The translations under genes and the position numbers were made by a program. Below, piece by piece: positions 1 through 7,486 of a DNA stretch of 25,377 bases (the first letter of the stretch is position 1; each line of letters begins with the position of its first letter). The notes below the pieces were generated by a model that made no database searches, was not told the origin of the DNA, and saw only the letters and a program-made list of their open reading frames with translations. This stretch comes from QHCA01 sp038237645 (GTDB lineage Bacteria > Actinomycetota > Actinomycetes > Mycobacteriales > QHCA01): positions 1 through 25,377 of the forward strand of contig JBBRYN010000053.1 in assembly GCA_038237645.1 (NCBI GenBank), in the 5' to 3' direction.

Positions 1-1408
1 GGCGGCGGTTCCACAGGCCGGTGAGGGGGTCGGTGTTGGCGTGCCGGCCGAGTTCGGTGGCGCGGATCTGCAGGACCTGCTTCTCGGCTTCCAGCTCGTG
101 GCTGCGCAGCATCGCCAGCCGGGCCTCCAGCCGGGCATTGTGCAGCTCGAACCGGTGGGTCAGCATCTTCGCCCGCTGGTCGGCCACCTCCGAGTGGATC
201 TGGCGCTCGAGGTCGTGGTACTCGCGGTAGTGGCGCAGCGCGGCCTCGAAGTCGCCCCGTCGTTCGTTGGCGGCCGACAGCTGTTGATGGGCGATCAGGG
301 CTACGTGCGGCTGGTTGGTCTGGGTGGCCAGCGTGAGCAGCTGGGCGATCCGGGCACTCGCCGCCGGGAGGTCACCGCGCAGCAGCAGCAGTTCGGCGGT
401 GAATTTCAGGTTCCAGAGCTCGAGCGGCCGGTAGGAGTGCTCCTTGCTGATCGCCAGCGCACGCTCCAGCTGCTCGGCCGCTGAGGCGAATTCCCCGGCA
501 AGTCCGAGCAACATCCCGAAATTGCCCAGCGAAAGGGCCTCGCGATATGGGTGCACGGCCGCGCGGGCCACCTCGACCGCCTGCCGGGCGTAGCCCAACG
601 CGGCCAGCAGTTCCTCCTCGGCCCGGGCGACCTCGCCCAGCGCGCGGAGCGCCTGGATGTTGCCGTGGGCGTGATAGGCGAGGTTGTTGAGGATGCAGAA
701 CGTCGCCTCGGGGCCGAGGTCCTGCTGGACCGAGAGGGAGTAGGCATGACGCAGGAACGCCTCGGCCTGGGCCCAATTGGCCATCTCCGTGTGCAGGACA
801 CCGATCCGGTTGGATGTCCAGAACAGCAGGGTGGCGTCGCCCAGCCGCTGCGCCACCTCCATGCCGGTGCCGAGTGCGTTGAGCGCCTCCTCGTGCAGCC
901 CGAGGCGGGAGTAGGCCTGCCCTTGGAACGTCAGCGTCTCGCAGATGCCCGCCTCATCGCCGACGGCTTCCAGCAGCGCGATCGCCAGCTCGGCGGACTT
1001 CGCCGACCGTTCGTAGTCGCCGAGCTTGATCAGCTGGTTGGCCAGCGCCTGCAGCGCGCGCGCCTGCAGCCGGTCGTCGCCCTCCAACTCCGCCAGGTCG
1101 GCGGCCCGCTGGGCACGGGCGGCCCCCTCTTCGTAGTCACCGGCCCCCCTGGCCACCTCCGCAAGGCGCAGCAGGTCCGCGGCCCGCTGCTCCCCGGGCC
1201 CGCAGCCGACCGCCTCGGCGTGCTCGGTGAACAGCCGGACCGGCGGCGGCGCGGGGAGCGGCCCGATGGGGCCGGGCTCGCTCGCCCGCCGCTGCACCTG
1301 GTGGAGGATGAGGTCGAGTTCGAGGCCGTCGGCCACGGCGGCGGTGAGGTCACGGTTGGCCTCTCGCAGCCAGTGGTTGAGATCGACGTCGATGTCGTTA
1401 GGCGCCAT
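1..1408 (-). CDS. TPR-repeat protein leading into a GGDEF domain (partial)
   Basis: This is an open minus-strand frame of 469 codons that runs off the left edge of the window. Most of it is alpha-helical repeat sequence of TPR type, for example segments such as ALQALANQLIKLGDYERSAK and LGNFGMLLGLAGEFASAAEQ. It is followed by a charged, probably coiled linker. The last visible residues are NTDPLTGLWNRR, which matches the DxLTGLxNRR motif that opens GGDEF diguanylate cyclase domains. The catalytic GGDEF loop itself lies outside the window, so cyclase activity cannot be judged. The ATG at 1408 sits inside the last codons of the upstream sigma-like gene (11-bp overlap), which suggests translational coupling. 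No transmembrane segment is visible. Inference: a cytoplasmic sensor-type diguanylate cyclase whose TPR region senses a protein or peptide partner, co-expressed with the sigma factor. Confidence 0.85.
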   Translation of the reverse strand, partial: MAPNDIDVDLNHWLREANRDLTAAVADGLELDLILHQVQRRASEPGPIGPLPAPPPVRLFTEHAEAVGCGPGEQRAADLLRLAEVARGAGDYEEGAARAQRAADLAELEGDDRLQARALQALANQLIKLGDYERSAKSAELAIALLEAVGDEAGICETLTFQGQAYSRLGLHEEALNALGTGMEVAQRLGDATLLFWTSNRIGVLHTEMANWAQAEAFLRHAYSLSVQQDLGPEATFCILNNLAYHAHGNIQALRALGEVARAEEELLAALGYARQAVEVARAAVHPYREALSLGNFGMLLGLAGEFASAAEQLERALAISKEHSYRPLELWNLKFTAELLLLRGDLPAASARIAQLLTLATQTNQPHVALIAHQQLSAANERRGDFEAALRHYREYHDLERQIHSEVADQRAKMLTHRFELHNARLEARLAMLRSHELEAEKQVLQIRATELGRHANTDPLTGLWNRR

Positions 1409-1970
1409 CGCCCCGCCAACTCTTCGAAGGGTCGAACGCGCTGAGGACCGTCTTGAGAGCCTGGCGCCCGTGGCGAAGGTGGACCCGCACCGACTCCGGC
1501 TGCAGCCCGCTCAACTCGGCGATCTCCCCTGTCTCCCAGCCGTCGATGTGCAACGCCATCACCAACCGCTGCTGATCGGGCAGGGTCGCCAACAGCGGGA
1601 GCAGCCGCAGCTGGCCGGCGCGACCGGCCGGGCGCCCAGTGCCATCGTATGGCTCCGGGTCGCTGTACGGATCTGGGATGCTGCTCTCCGCGATCGCCCC
1701 CGGCAGCCCCTGGTGTCGGCGGGCGAGGACATCGGCCCGGCGCAGGGCGACGCAGCGCACCCATCGGGCCACCTGGCAGACCGGCAGGCGGGCCCGATCC
1801 CAGGTCGCGCAGACCCGGGTCATCGCCTCCTCCACCGCATCGAGGGCCACCTGTCGCGGATAGCCCGCCTTGACCAGCAGCCCCACGATCACGGGGAACT
1901 CGCGGCGGAAGAAACTCTCGAACTTCTCCGGCTCGCCCGCCCGATGGCCGGCGCGATCGAGGTCGGCCAC
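1398..1970 (-). CDS. ECF-like RNA polymerase sigma factor
   Basis: The product is about 190 residues from a GTG start at 1970. The frame stays open to 2129, but those upstream codons do not look like protein. A region-2-like segment (FESFFRREFPVIVGLLVKAG, then a helix ending in RWVRCVALRRADVLAR) is followed by a variable linker. A clear sigma region 4 comes next, with LPDQQRLVMALHIDGWETGE, EIAELSGLQPESVRVHLRHG and RQALK, an HTH of sigma-70 type. The size and two-domain layout fit ECF sigma factors. No anti-sigma gene is adjacent. Instead the gene overlaps the start of the TPR-GGDEF gene, so that protein may be its functional partner (inference). The start is weakly supported, with only a G-rich stretch about 8 bases upstream. 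Confidence 0.75.
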   Translation of the reverse strand: MADLDRAGHRAGEPEKFESFFRREFPVIVGLLVKAGYPRQVALDAVEEAMTRVCATWDRARLPVCQVARWVRCVALRRADVLARRHQGLPGAIAESSIPDPYSDPEPYDGTGRPAGRAGQLRLLPLLATLPDQQRLVMALHIDGWETGEIAELSGLQPESVRVHLRHGRQALKTVLSAFDPSKSWRGDGA

Positions 1971-2276
1971 GTCAGTCGACCCCCATCCCGATCGAAAGGA
2001 CCAGCACGCCGTCGACACACCGGCATTGGCTCGGTCCTCTTCGGTCCTGACCCGGTCCCCGAGGGAGCCAGGAAGGCAACCGAAGTCGCCAGGGACGCTG
2101 TGACAGCCGCAGTGACGGCGATGGATCACCTTCCGGCTTACAGACTACCCAGAACCGCGACAACTGCATCTGAACCGTCCACCATCCGGGCCAGCGGCCG
2201 GCTGCCCCTGGCAACGGGGTAGACGTCCGCGCCGCGGCTCAGGTTGCCCCCACCGACTGGCGGCCCTCCATTCCGG

Positions 2277-2810
2277 TCAGCGGTGGCGGGCCCGGTAGGC
2301 GGCGACGTTGGTGCGGTTGCTGCAGGTCGCGGAGCAGAACCGGCGGGAGCGGTTCTTGGAGAGGTCCACGTACACGTCCGTGCAGTCGCTCCCGGCGCAC
2401 CGCTGCAGCCGCCCCAGCTCCTTGGCGCGGATCACGTCGGTCACCGCCATCGCCGCCTCCACGGCCATCCGCTCGGCCAGCGGCGCCTCGGCCGCGGTGG
2501 CATGCACGTGGTAGTCCCACCCGTCGTGCTTGACCAGTTGCGGTAGGGCGCCGGCATCGTGCAAGAGATCGTTCACGATCCGTACGGCGGCGTCCTCGTC
2601 GGCATCCCAGAGCAGCGCCAGCGTCGGCCGGAGCGCCTGCACCGCGGCGAGCTCGGCGGCGTCATGGGTCCGCCTGCCGGTCCACCGCCAGGTGTGAACG
2701 AAGGCGTCGAGTTCAGCGGGCGTCGCGAGCGTGTCCGTGTCACCCAGGGATGTGTTGACGAGCTCGGCGGCCGCCGCGAGAGACACCTCGGTGTCATGGG
2801 TAAAAACCAT
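2277..2810 (-). CDS. CGNR zinc-finger transcriptional regulator (ABATE domain)
   Basis: This is a 177-residue protein. The N-terminal two thirds resemble the ABATE domain, which is thought to bind a small ligand. The C-terminal 45 residues form a CGNR-type zinc finger with paired cysteines, CAGSDC and later CSATCSNR, ending in an Arg-rich helix. The signature here reads CSNR rather than the usual CGNR. A strong Shine-Dalgarno sequence, AAGGAG at 2816-2821, lies five bases before the ATG. The gene diverges from an EamA exporter, and the shared region carries a promoter and an inverted repeat. That is the arrangement expected when a regulator controls itself and a neighbouring efflux gene. The ligand is unknown. 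Confidence 0.88.
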   Translation of the reverse strand: MVFTHDTEVSLAAAAELVNTSLGDTDTLATPAELDAFVHTWRWTGRRTHDAAELAAVQALRPTLALLWDADEDAAVRIVNDLLHDAGALPQLVKHDGWDYHVHATAAEAPLAERMAVEAAMAVTDVIRAKELGRLQRCAGSDCTDVYVDLSKNRSRRFCSATCSNRTNVAAYRARHR

Positions 2811-2837
2811 GTTGACTCCTTACCAGGCGTGCACTAG

Positions 2838-2882
2838 CGTTGGCCGTAATGAGCATACGGCGACTTGCCAATTACGCCAACG
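2838..2882. promoter_or_regulatory. Divergent promoter region with long inverted repeat
   Basis: On the minus strand, -35 TTGGCG (2875-2880) and -10 TATGCT (2852-2857) are separated by 17 bases and point at the CGNR gene. The arms CGTTGGCCGTAAT (2838-2850) and ATTACGCCAACG (2871-2882) are inverted copies that differ by one extra C. One arm covers the -35 and the other covers the predicted transcription start. This is a typical repressor operator layout, probably for the CGNR protein itself. Confidence 0.6.
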
Positions 2883-2922
2883 TACCCATCGACAGCAATG
2901 ACCGGCAGCGGGGAGGCACCTG

Positions 2923-4344
2923 ATGACCGAGACTCGGCGCGGTGCGGGACTGGGGCTTGCCCTGGTCTCGGCTGCGGCATTCGGCACGGCCGGGTCGTTC
3001 GCGACCGCACTCATCAACGCGGGCTGGTCACCCGCGGCAGCGGTGACCGCCCGCATCGGGACCGCGGCGGTGGTGCTGACCATCCCCGCATTGTTCGTGC
3101 TGTGGGGTCGCTGGGCCAGGCTGGCCGGGGCGTCACGGCGCGTGGGCGCCTTCGGGGTGTTCGCCGTGGTCGGTGCGCAGGTCTGCTTCTTCAATGCCAT
3201 CGGGCACCTGTCCGTCGGTGTCGCCCTGCTGCTGGAATACCTCGGCACGCTGCTGGTCGTCGGGTGGTTGTGGGCGCGGCACGGGCAGCGGCCTCGGCGC
3301 CTGACCGTCGCCGGCGCCGGTGCGGCCGTGATCGGCCTGGCGCTCGTGCTGGACGTTTCCGGCCGCAGCCGCCTTGACCCCGTCGGCGTGCTGTGGGGCC
3401 TCGGCGCCGCGATCGGCCTCGCGGTCTACTTCGTGCTGTCGGCCGACGTCGAGGACGCCCTGCCGCCGATCGCGCTGACCTGGGCCGGCATGACGGTCGG
3501 TGGTGTGGCTCTCGCCTTCCTCGGGGTGGTGGGCGCCCTCCCGATGCATGCCCGCTTCGGTGACGTGGCATTCATCGGCCATCGCACGAGTTGGCTGGTG
3601 CCCGTCCTCGGGCTCTCCGTCCTCGCCGCGGCCTTCTCCTACGTCGTCGGCATCGAGTCCGTCCGGATGCTCGGCTCCAAGCTCGCCTCGTTCGCCGGCC
3701 TCAGCGAGGTGCTCTTCGCCGTGCTGTTCGCCTGGATCCTGCTCGACCAGCTTCCCCGGGCTACGCAGATCCTGGGCGGCGCCTTCATTCTCGGCGGTGT
3801 GGCGCTGGTGCGTGTCGACGAGTTGCGCCGGCCCGCCGACGCGCGCAGCCCGATGACGCAGCCGGGCGACCGCGCGGCCGTGGGGACGTCAGCCGGCGTC
3901 GAGTTCGGCGAGGGCGAGCAGGGCGTCGTCGGCCCGATCGTGGGGCACGAACAGGTGGTCGTGCAGGTAGCCGGCGACGACGTTGGCGCTGATCCCGGCT
4001 TCGGCGAGAGCCCGGCTGACCGCCGCGGTCAATCCGACGGCTGCGAGCGAAGAGCGCACCTGCAGGGTGATCCAGGCCGCGACGAACTCGTATCCCAGTC
4101 CCAGCTCGTCGGCCCGATCCTGGGTCAGGACCAAGGTGACCCCCTCGTCCTCCCGCACCACGACGACCGGATGCACGCCGGTCGGCAGGTCGCCCGGGAC
4201 GAAGGTGAAGACGTACCGGCCGGGATTCAGCCGGGGCGACATCTCCCGCAACAGCGTGCCCAGCTCGGTCTCCCCGCCGGAGGGCTGTCTCATTGCACCT
4301 GCATGTCACGGCACCGTGACGACCAGGCCGGGACGGGCTCCTGA
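2923..4344 (+). CDS. EamA/DMT-family transporter; true end probably near 3856
   Basis: Residues 1-305 form a typical drug/metabolite transporter with about ten hydrophobic helices in two EamA halves. The second half closes with SKLASFAGLSEVLFAVLFAW and a last helix ending GGVALVRVDELRRP. A good RBS (GGGGAGG, 2910-2916) precedes the ATG. The frame does not stop after the last helix. It stays open for roughly another 165 low-complexity residues to 4344, entirely antisense to the ACT gene and the end of the hydrolase gene. In the next frame a stop occurs at 3854-3856, which would give a normal 310-residue protein ending 33 bases before the convergent ACT gene. A one-base insertion near 3825-3856 is therefore likely. 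It is likely an exporter of amino acids or metabolites regulated by the CGNR neighbour; the substrate is unknown. Confidence 0.85.
   Translation: MTETRRGAGLGLALVSAAAFGTAGSFATALINAGWSPAAAVTARIGTAAVVLTIPALFVLWGRWARLAGASRRVGAFGVFAVVGAQVCFFNAIGHLSVGVALLLEYLGTLLVVGWLWARHGQRPRRLTVAGAGAAVIGLALVLDVSGRSRLDPVGVLWGLGAAIGLAVYFVLSADVEDALPPIALTWAGMTVGGVALAFLGVVGALPMHARFGDVAFIGHRTSWLVPVLGLSVLAAAFSYVVGIESVRMLGSKLASFAGLSEVLFAVLFAWILLDQLPRATQILGGAFILGGVALVRVDELRRPADARSPMTQPGDRAAVGTSAGVEFGEGEQGVVGPIVGHEQVVVQVAGDDVGADPGFGESPADRRGQSDGCERRAHLQGDPGRDELVSQSQLVGPILGQDQGDPLVLPHHDDRMHAGRQVARDEGEDVPAGIQPGRHLPQQRAQLGLPAGGLSHCTCMSRHRDDQAGTGS
3889..4293 (-). CDS. ACT-domain protein (small-ligand binding)
   Basis: This is a 134-residue protein made almost entirely of ACT-like sequence. 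A first segment contains PGRYVFTFVPGDLPTGVHPV followed by VVVREDEGVTLVL. A second contains SSLAAVGLTAAVSRALAEAG and then ISANVVAGYLHDHLFVP. This matches the stand-alone ACT_3-type proteins of bacteria, which have no catalytic domain and are presumed to bind amino acids. The ATG sits at the end of the hydrolase gene. As read, the two overlap by ATGA. If the hydrolase frame break is corrected, its stop moves to 4306-4308 and the genes are 12 bases apart. The opposite strand is covered by the over-extended EamA frame, which is unlikely to be real. Confidence 0.8.
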   Translation of the reverse strand: MRQPSGGETELGTLLREMSPRLNPGRYVFTFVPGDLPTGVHPVVVVREDEGVTLVLTQDRADELGLGYEFVAAWITLQVRSSLAAVGLTAAVSRALAEAGISANVVAGYLHDHLFVPHDRADDALLALAELDAG

Positions 4345-5065
4345 GACGGACTCCGCGCCGCTGGTTGCCGCAGCGGCCACGCAGGCGCCACGTCGGCACC
4401 GGCAAGGTGGGTGAGCAGCAAATGGCCCACCTGCCCGGCCCGGGCCGCCGCCCCGGCCTGCGCTGCTGTCAGGTGCACCGGGTCGTCCTCGCTGTCAGAC
4501 ATCCCATAGCCCGCCTCGCTGATCAGCAGGTCTGCGTGGGCGGCGACCTCGGCCAGCCCGCCGCACGGCCCGGTGTCGCCGGTGTAGGCCACGACCCGAC
4601 CATCCACATCACCGTTCAATGAGGCCCGCACCCCGTAGCAGGGGGCGTCGTGGTGCATCAAGAACGCGGTCAGGCCCAGGCCGCCGACAGACACCTGCTG
4701 CCGGTCACGTACCTCACGGATGTCGAAGACGTCCTCCAGCGGGCTGGGCCGCGGGCCGTGCGTCACGAACGACCGCAGCCGCCGCGCCCACCCCGGCGGG
4801 CCGAAGACCGTCAGCGGCGGGCGCCGGATATCGGCGTATCGCAAGGCATAGAAGGTCGCCGCGAGGTCGCTGAAGTGATCGGCGTGGGTGTGGCTGATCC
4901 AGACCGCGTCCAGGTCCTCCAGCGGGCACACGCCGAGCAGCGCACTCAGGCTGCCCGCACCGGCATCGAGCCAGATCTTCGTCTGTCCACCGTCGAGCAG
5001 GAACGACGAGCAGGGGTCCCCGGTCTGGGGTAGAGGCTGGACGTACCCAACGTCGTCACGATCAC
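4290..5065 (-). pseudogene. Metallo-beta-lactamase-fold hydrolase with two frame breaks
   Basis: The central frame (4290-4931 and upstream) shows the HxHxDH zinc motif in SHTHADHFSDL, a second metal Asp in AYTGDTGPC and a later His in LLLTHLAG. This is the signature of RNase Z/phosphodiesterase-like MBL-fold hydrolases. Both ends are out of frame. The expected N-terminus VIVTTLGTSSLYPRPG begins at GTG 5063-5065 in another frame and joins the central frame (DPCSSFLLDGG) if one base is missing in the four-C run at 5018-5021. The expected C-terminus ACVAAAATSGAESVSGARPG plus LVVTVP, with its stop at 4306-4308, is reached if one base is missing near 4380-4388. With both repaired, 4306-5065 encodes 253 residues, a normal length. 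It is either a decayed gene or a gene with sequence errors. Confidence 0.75.
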
Positions 5066-5150
5066 GGTCGAAGCCTGGCAGATGTCCGACCGCACGTCGG
5101 CTGACGACGCGTGCGGCGCCGCCTCCTCGCTGACCCTGCGCCGGTCGTTG

Positions 5151-5337
5151 CTACTTGCGCGACCTCGAACCCGTCACCCGCTCCCGCAGCCGCACGACCG
5201 CCGCGCGCACGCGCTGCATCCGCCGACCGGCTACCCGGCCGGGGGCTGACCTTTTCGGTCAACGCAACTACGTCCGCAGTCAGGTCCTGCCGGGTGCGCT
5301 CGATGTCGGCTTTCAGCTCGTCGGGTGTTTCGCCCAC
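5151..5337 (-). pseudogene. DUF3618-family small protein with one frame break
   Basis: The GTG at 5337 begins a frame with the DUF3618 signature GETPDELKADIERTRQDLTA followed by DVVALTEKVSP. After the five-G run at 5241-5245 (plus strand) the frame turns to nonsense. In the neighbouring frame the expected basic C-terminus follows at once (GRVAGRRMQRVRAAVVRLRE, then RVTGSRSRK) and stops at 5151. The span is 187 bases, one more than a multiple of three, so a single inserted base explains the break. The repaired protein has 61 residues. It overlaps the end of the Holin-X gene by 25 bases. DUF3618 and Holin-X genes commonly sit side by side in actinobacteria; the function is unknown, possibly cell-envelope related. 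Confidence 0.75.
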
Positions 5338-5768
5338 TGGATGTCCTCCTTCACGGTCTGCACGGTCTTCTCGGGCACCGGCCGGACCTGGCGCAGGGTC
5401 TGCCGGCCACGCAGGAACAGCACCGCGCCGATCGCTGCCCACAGGACCGTGACGATGAGCGCGGCCCAGCCCAGGGGCAGGACCTCCCCGATGGCCCACA
5501 TCAATGCCATCGAGGCGAACAACGCCACCATCGCGCCGGCGAATCCGGCGCCGCCGAACATCCCGACGGCCTTGCCGGCCTTGGTGGCCTCTTGCCGGAT
5601 CTCGGTCTTGGCGAGCTCGACCTCCTGGCGCATCAGCTTGCTGAGGTCGATCGTCAGGTCGGATACCAGGCTGCCGACCGATTGGCCCGCCACGTCGGGT
5701 CGTCCCTCGTTGTCGAGGGTCTGGCTGTCGAGGGTCTGGTCGTCGAAGGTGTGCTGGTTGCGGGCCAT
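5313..5768 (-). CDS. Actinobacterial Holin-X/phage-holin-like membrane protein
   Basis: The ATG at 5768 is preceded by a strong GGAGGA (5772-5777). The 151-residue product starts with a hydrophilic Gln/Thr-rich tail. A conserved amphipathic segment with SDLTIDLSKLMRQEVELAKT and EIRQEATKAGKAVG follows, and then two membrane helices separated by a short turn (AGAMVALFASMALMWAIGEV and LPLGWAALIVTVLWAAIGAV). The end is basic. This is the layout of the Putative Actinobacterial Holin-X family. Despite the name these are chromosomal membrane proteins, not known lysis holins. It lies upstream of and overlaps the DUF3618 gene, so they form one transcription unit. Confidence 0.87.
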   Translation of the reverse strand: MARNQHTFDDQTLDSQTLDNEGRPDVAGQSVGSLVSDLTIDLSKLMRQEVELAKTEIRQEATKAGKAVGMFGGAGFAGAMVALFASMALMWAIGEVLPLGWAALIVTVLWAAIGAVLFLRGRQTLRQVRPVPEKTVQTVKEDIQWAKHPTS

Positions 5769-5985
5769 GCTTCCTCCGGAGATTTTGATCTGGGGGATCC
5801 GCGATGTCATACCCGGATCTGCGGGCCCAAACGCACCTACGGCAGGGATGACTGGGCCGACGCGCACAACAACATAGACCGCCCGCTCGGCGACTGATCG
5901 CTCGCCGCGCACCGCCGGCGGACCTTGCTACGCCTGCCGCGAACGTGCCTGGCGCAGCGGGCGCCCGGCTGGCTCACTGTGCGGC

Positions 5986-7035
5986 ATGGAATTGCTGATA
6001 CTCGGCGGGACCGGCTGGGTCGGTCGCGAATTGGCCCGCCAGGCAGTGGCGCGTGGGCACGGCGTGACGTGCCTGGCCCGCGGCACGACAGGTCCGGTCG
6101 CGGACGGCGCCGTGCTGGTCGCGTCCGATCGCCGGCGACCGGACGCCTATGCCGCGCTCCCGGGCCGGGCCTGGGATGCCGTGGTCGAGGTTTCCTGGCA
6201 GCCCGGCCTGGTCCGGAGCGCGCTGAGCGCGCTCGGCAACGACGCCGGTCACTGGACGTACGTCTCGTCGGGGAGTGCCTACGCCTCCCACGCCGCCCCT
6301 GGCGCCGACGAGACCGCACCGCTGCTGCCGCCGACCGACCGCGACGAGGTCGACCAGCGGGAGTACGGCGAGGCGAAGGTCGCTTGCGAGCAGGCATCGC
6401 GAGACGCAGTGGGTGATCGCCTGCTGGTAGCCAGGGCGGGTCTCATCGGTGGACCGGGTGACGCCAGCGGCCGGTCGGGCTATTGGGTGGCCCGGGCCGC
6501 CCGCGACCCGCACGGGTCGATGCTCGTGCCCGACTCGCCGGCCGTGTCCACGCAGGTCGTCGACGTCCGCGACCTGGCGGCCTGGCTCCTGGACGCCGCC
6601 GAGGGGGGTGTGACCGGCAGCTACAACGCGGTCGGGCCGGCGCTGCCGTTCACCGACTGGATCGAGCTGTCCCGCCGGGTCGGCGGGCACGAGGGGCCGG
6701 TGGTGCTCGCTTCCGCCCGGTGGCTGCTCGAACAGGGCGTGGGCGAATACATGGGCCCGGAGTCCCTGGCCATGTGGCTGGTCGAGCCGGGTTGGGAGGG
6801 CTGGTCCCGTCGCTCGGGAGCAGCGGCGGCCGCCACCGGCCTGCGTCACCGGCCGCGCGAAGGCCCTTACCGACGTGCTGGCCTGGGAACGCGAGCAGGG
6901 ACTCTCTCGTCCGAGATCGGCCGGCCTGGGCGAGCAGCGCGAACGCGAGTTGCTCCGCGCGTTCGCAGCATCCGGCCGTCCACAGCAGACGGAGCGCTGA
7001 CTGAGCACCGGTTTCACTGCCTGGTTGTGCGGTGA
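5986..7035 (+). CDS. NAD-dependent epimerase/dehydratase family protein; frame break near the C-terminus
   Basis: The N-terminus has the Rossmann signature LILGGTGWVGRELARQA at residues 4-20. Later features include YVSSGSAY and a YGEAKVACE segment corresponding to the YxxxK region of extended SDR enzymes. The frame is good to about residue 290 (GLRHRPRE). After that the product ORF to 7035 is Arg-rich nonsense. In the next frame the expected ending follows (ALTDVLAWEREQGLSRPRSA, then GLGEQRERELLRAFAASG) and stops at 6998-7000. The corrected span 5986-7000 is 1015 bases, one too many, so a single extra base near 6855-6872 is implied. The repaired protein has 337 residues. It is predicted to be a cytoplasmic NAD(P)-binding enzyme acting on a sugar or similar substrate, which is not known. 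Confidence 0.82.
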   Translation: MELLILGGTGWVGRELARQAVARGHGVTCLARGTTGPVADGAVLVASDRRRPDAYAALPGRAWDAVVEVSWQPGLVRSALSALGNDAGHWTYVSSGSAYASHAAPGADETAPLLPPTDRDEVDQREYGEAKVACEQASRDAVGDRLLVARAGLIGGPGDASGRSGYWVARAARDPHGSMLVPDSPAVSTQVVDVRDLAAWLLDAAEGGVTGSYNAVGPALPFTDWIELSRRVGGHEGPVVLASARWLLEQGVGEYMGPESLAMWLVEPGWEGWSRRSGAAAAATGLRHRPREGPYRRAGLGTRAGTLSSEIGRPGRAARTRVAPRVRSIRPSTADGALTEHRFHCLVVR

Positions 7036-7486
7036 CGGACCGCGTAGTGGTCGACGTACTCCTGAGTGGACATCGCGGCGATCTGCCGCATCACGTCGTC
7101 GGTGACCCGGCGCAACTCCCGGGTGCTCCGGCTGGGTGCCGCCGGCCCGGAGAATCTGACGGGCGCACCGAACCGCACGGTGATCCGGCGGGGCCGGGGG
7201 AATCGCTTGCCTGGCGGCTGGACCCGGTCGGTGCCCAGCAGCGCACACGGAACGACCGGCGTGCGGCGGTGAGGGCGAGGCGGGCGACGCCGGTGTGGCC
7301 GCGATACAGGCGGCCGTCGGAGGAGCGGGTGCCCTCCGGGTAGATGCCGAACACCTTGCCGGATTCCAGCACCCGCGCCGCGGCATGTTCGAGCAGCAGA
7401 CCGAGCAATTCCGCGCCGTGTCGCTGGCGCCAGGCCCGGGGGTAGGCCCGCAGCAACACGGCATACCAGCGATTGAGGCCGCTCAT
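7014..7486 (-). pseudogene. plsC-type acyltransferase remnant fused to the start of a PadR-partner gene
   Basis: The ATG at 7486 overlaps the PadR stop (ATGA). The first 35 residues (NRWYAVLLRAYPRAWRQRHG, then AELLGLLLEH) match the start of the membrane-protein genes that usually follow PadR regulators. Around 7380 the sequence changes in frame to the C-terminal half of a 1-acylglycerol-3-phosphate acyltransferase (ESGKVFGIYPEGTRSSDGRL, then YRGHTGVARLALTA). The N-terminal HxxxxD catalytic motif is absent. A second break near 7250-7272, one base missing, moves the rest out of frame. In the correct frame it reads TPVVPCALLGTDRVQPPGKR and onward to a stop at 7014-7016. The locus looks like the product of a deletion (or a mis-join) that fused two genes. 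It is almost certainly non-functional as an acyltransferase. Confidence 0.75.

Noticed and set aside
5313..5768. Holin-X as evidence of a prophage
   Set aside because: The family is chromosomal in actinobacteria despite its name. No other phage gene is present.
5974..7464. 496-codon minus-strand frame across the epimerase and plsC remnant
   Set aside because: It crosses two unrelated genes on opposite strands and has no recognisable protein features.
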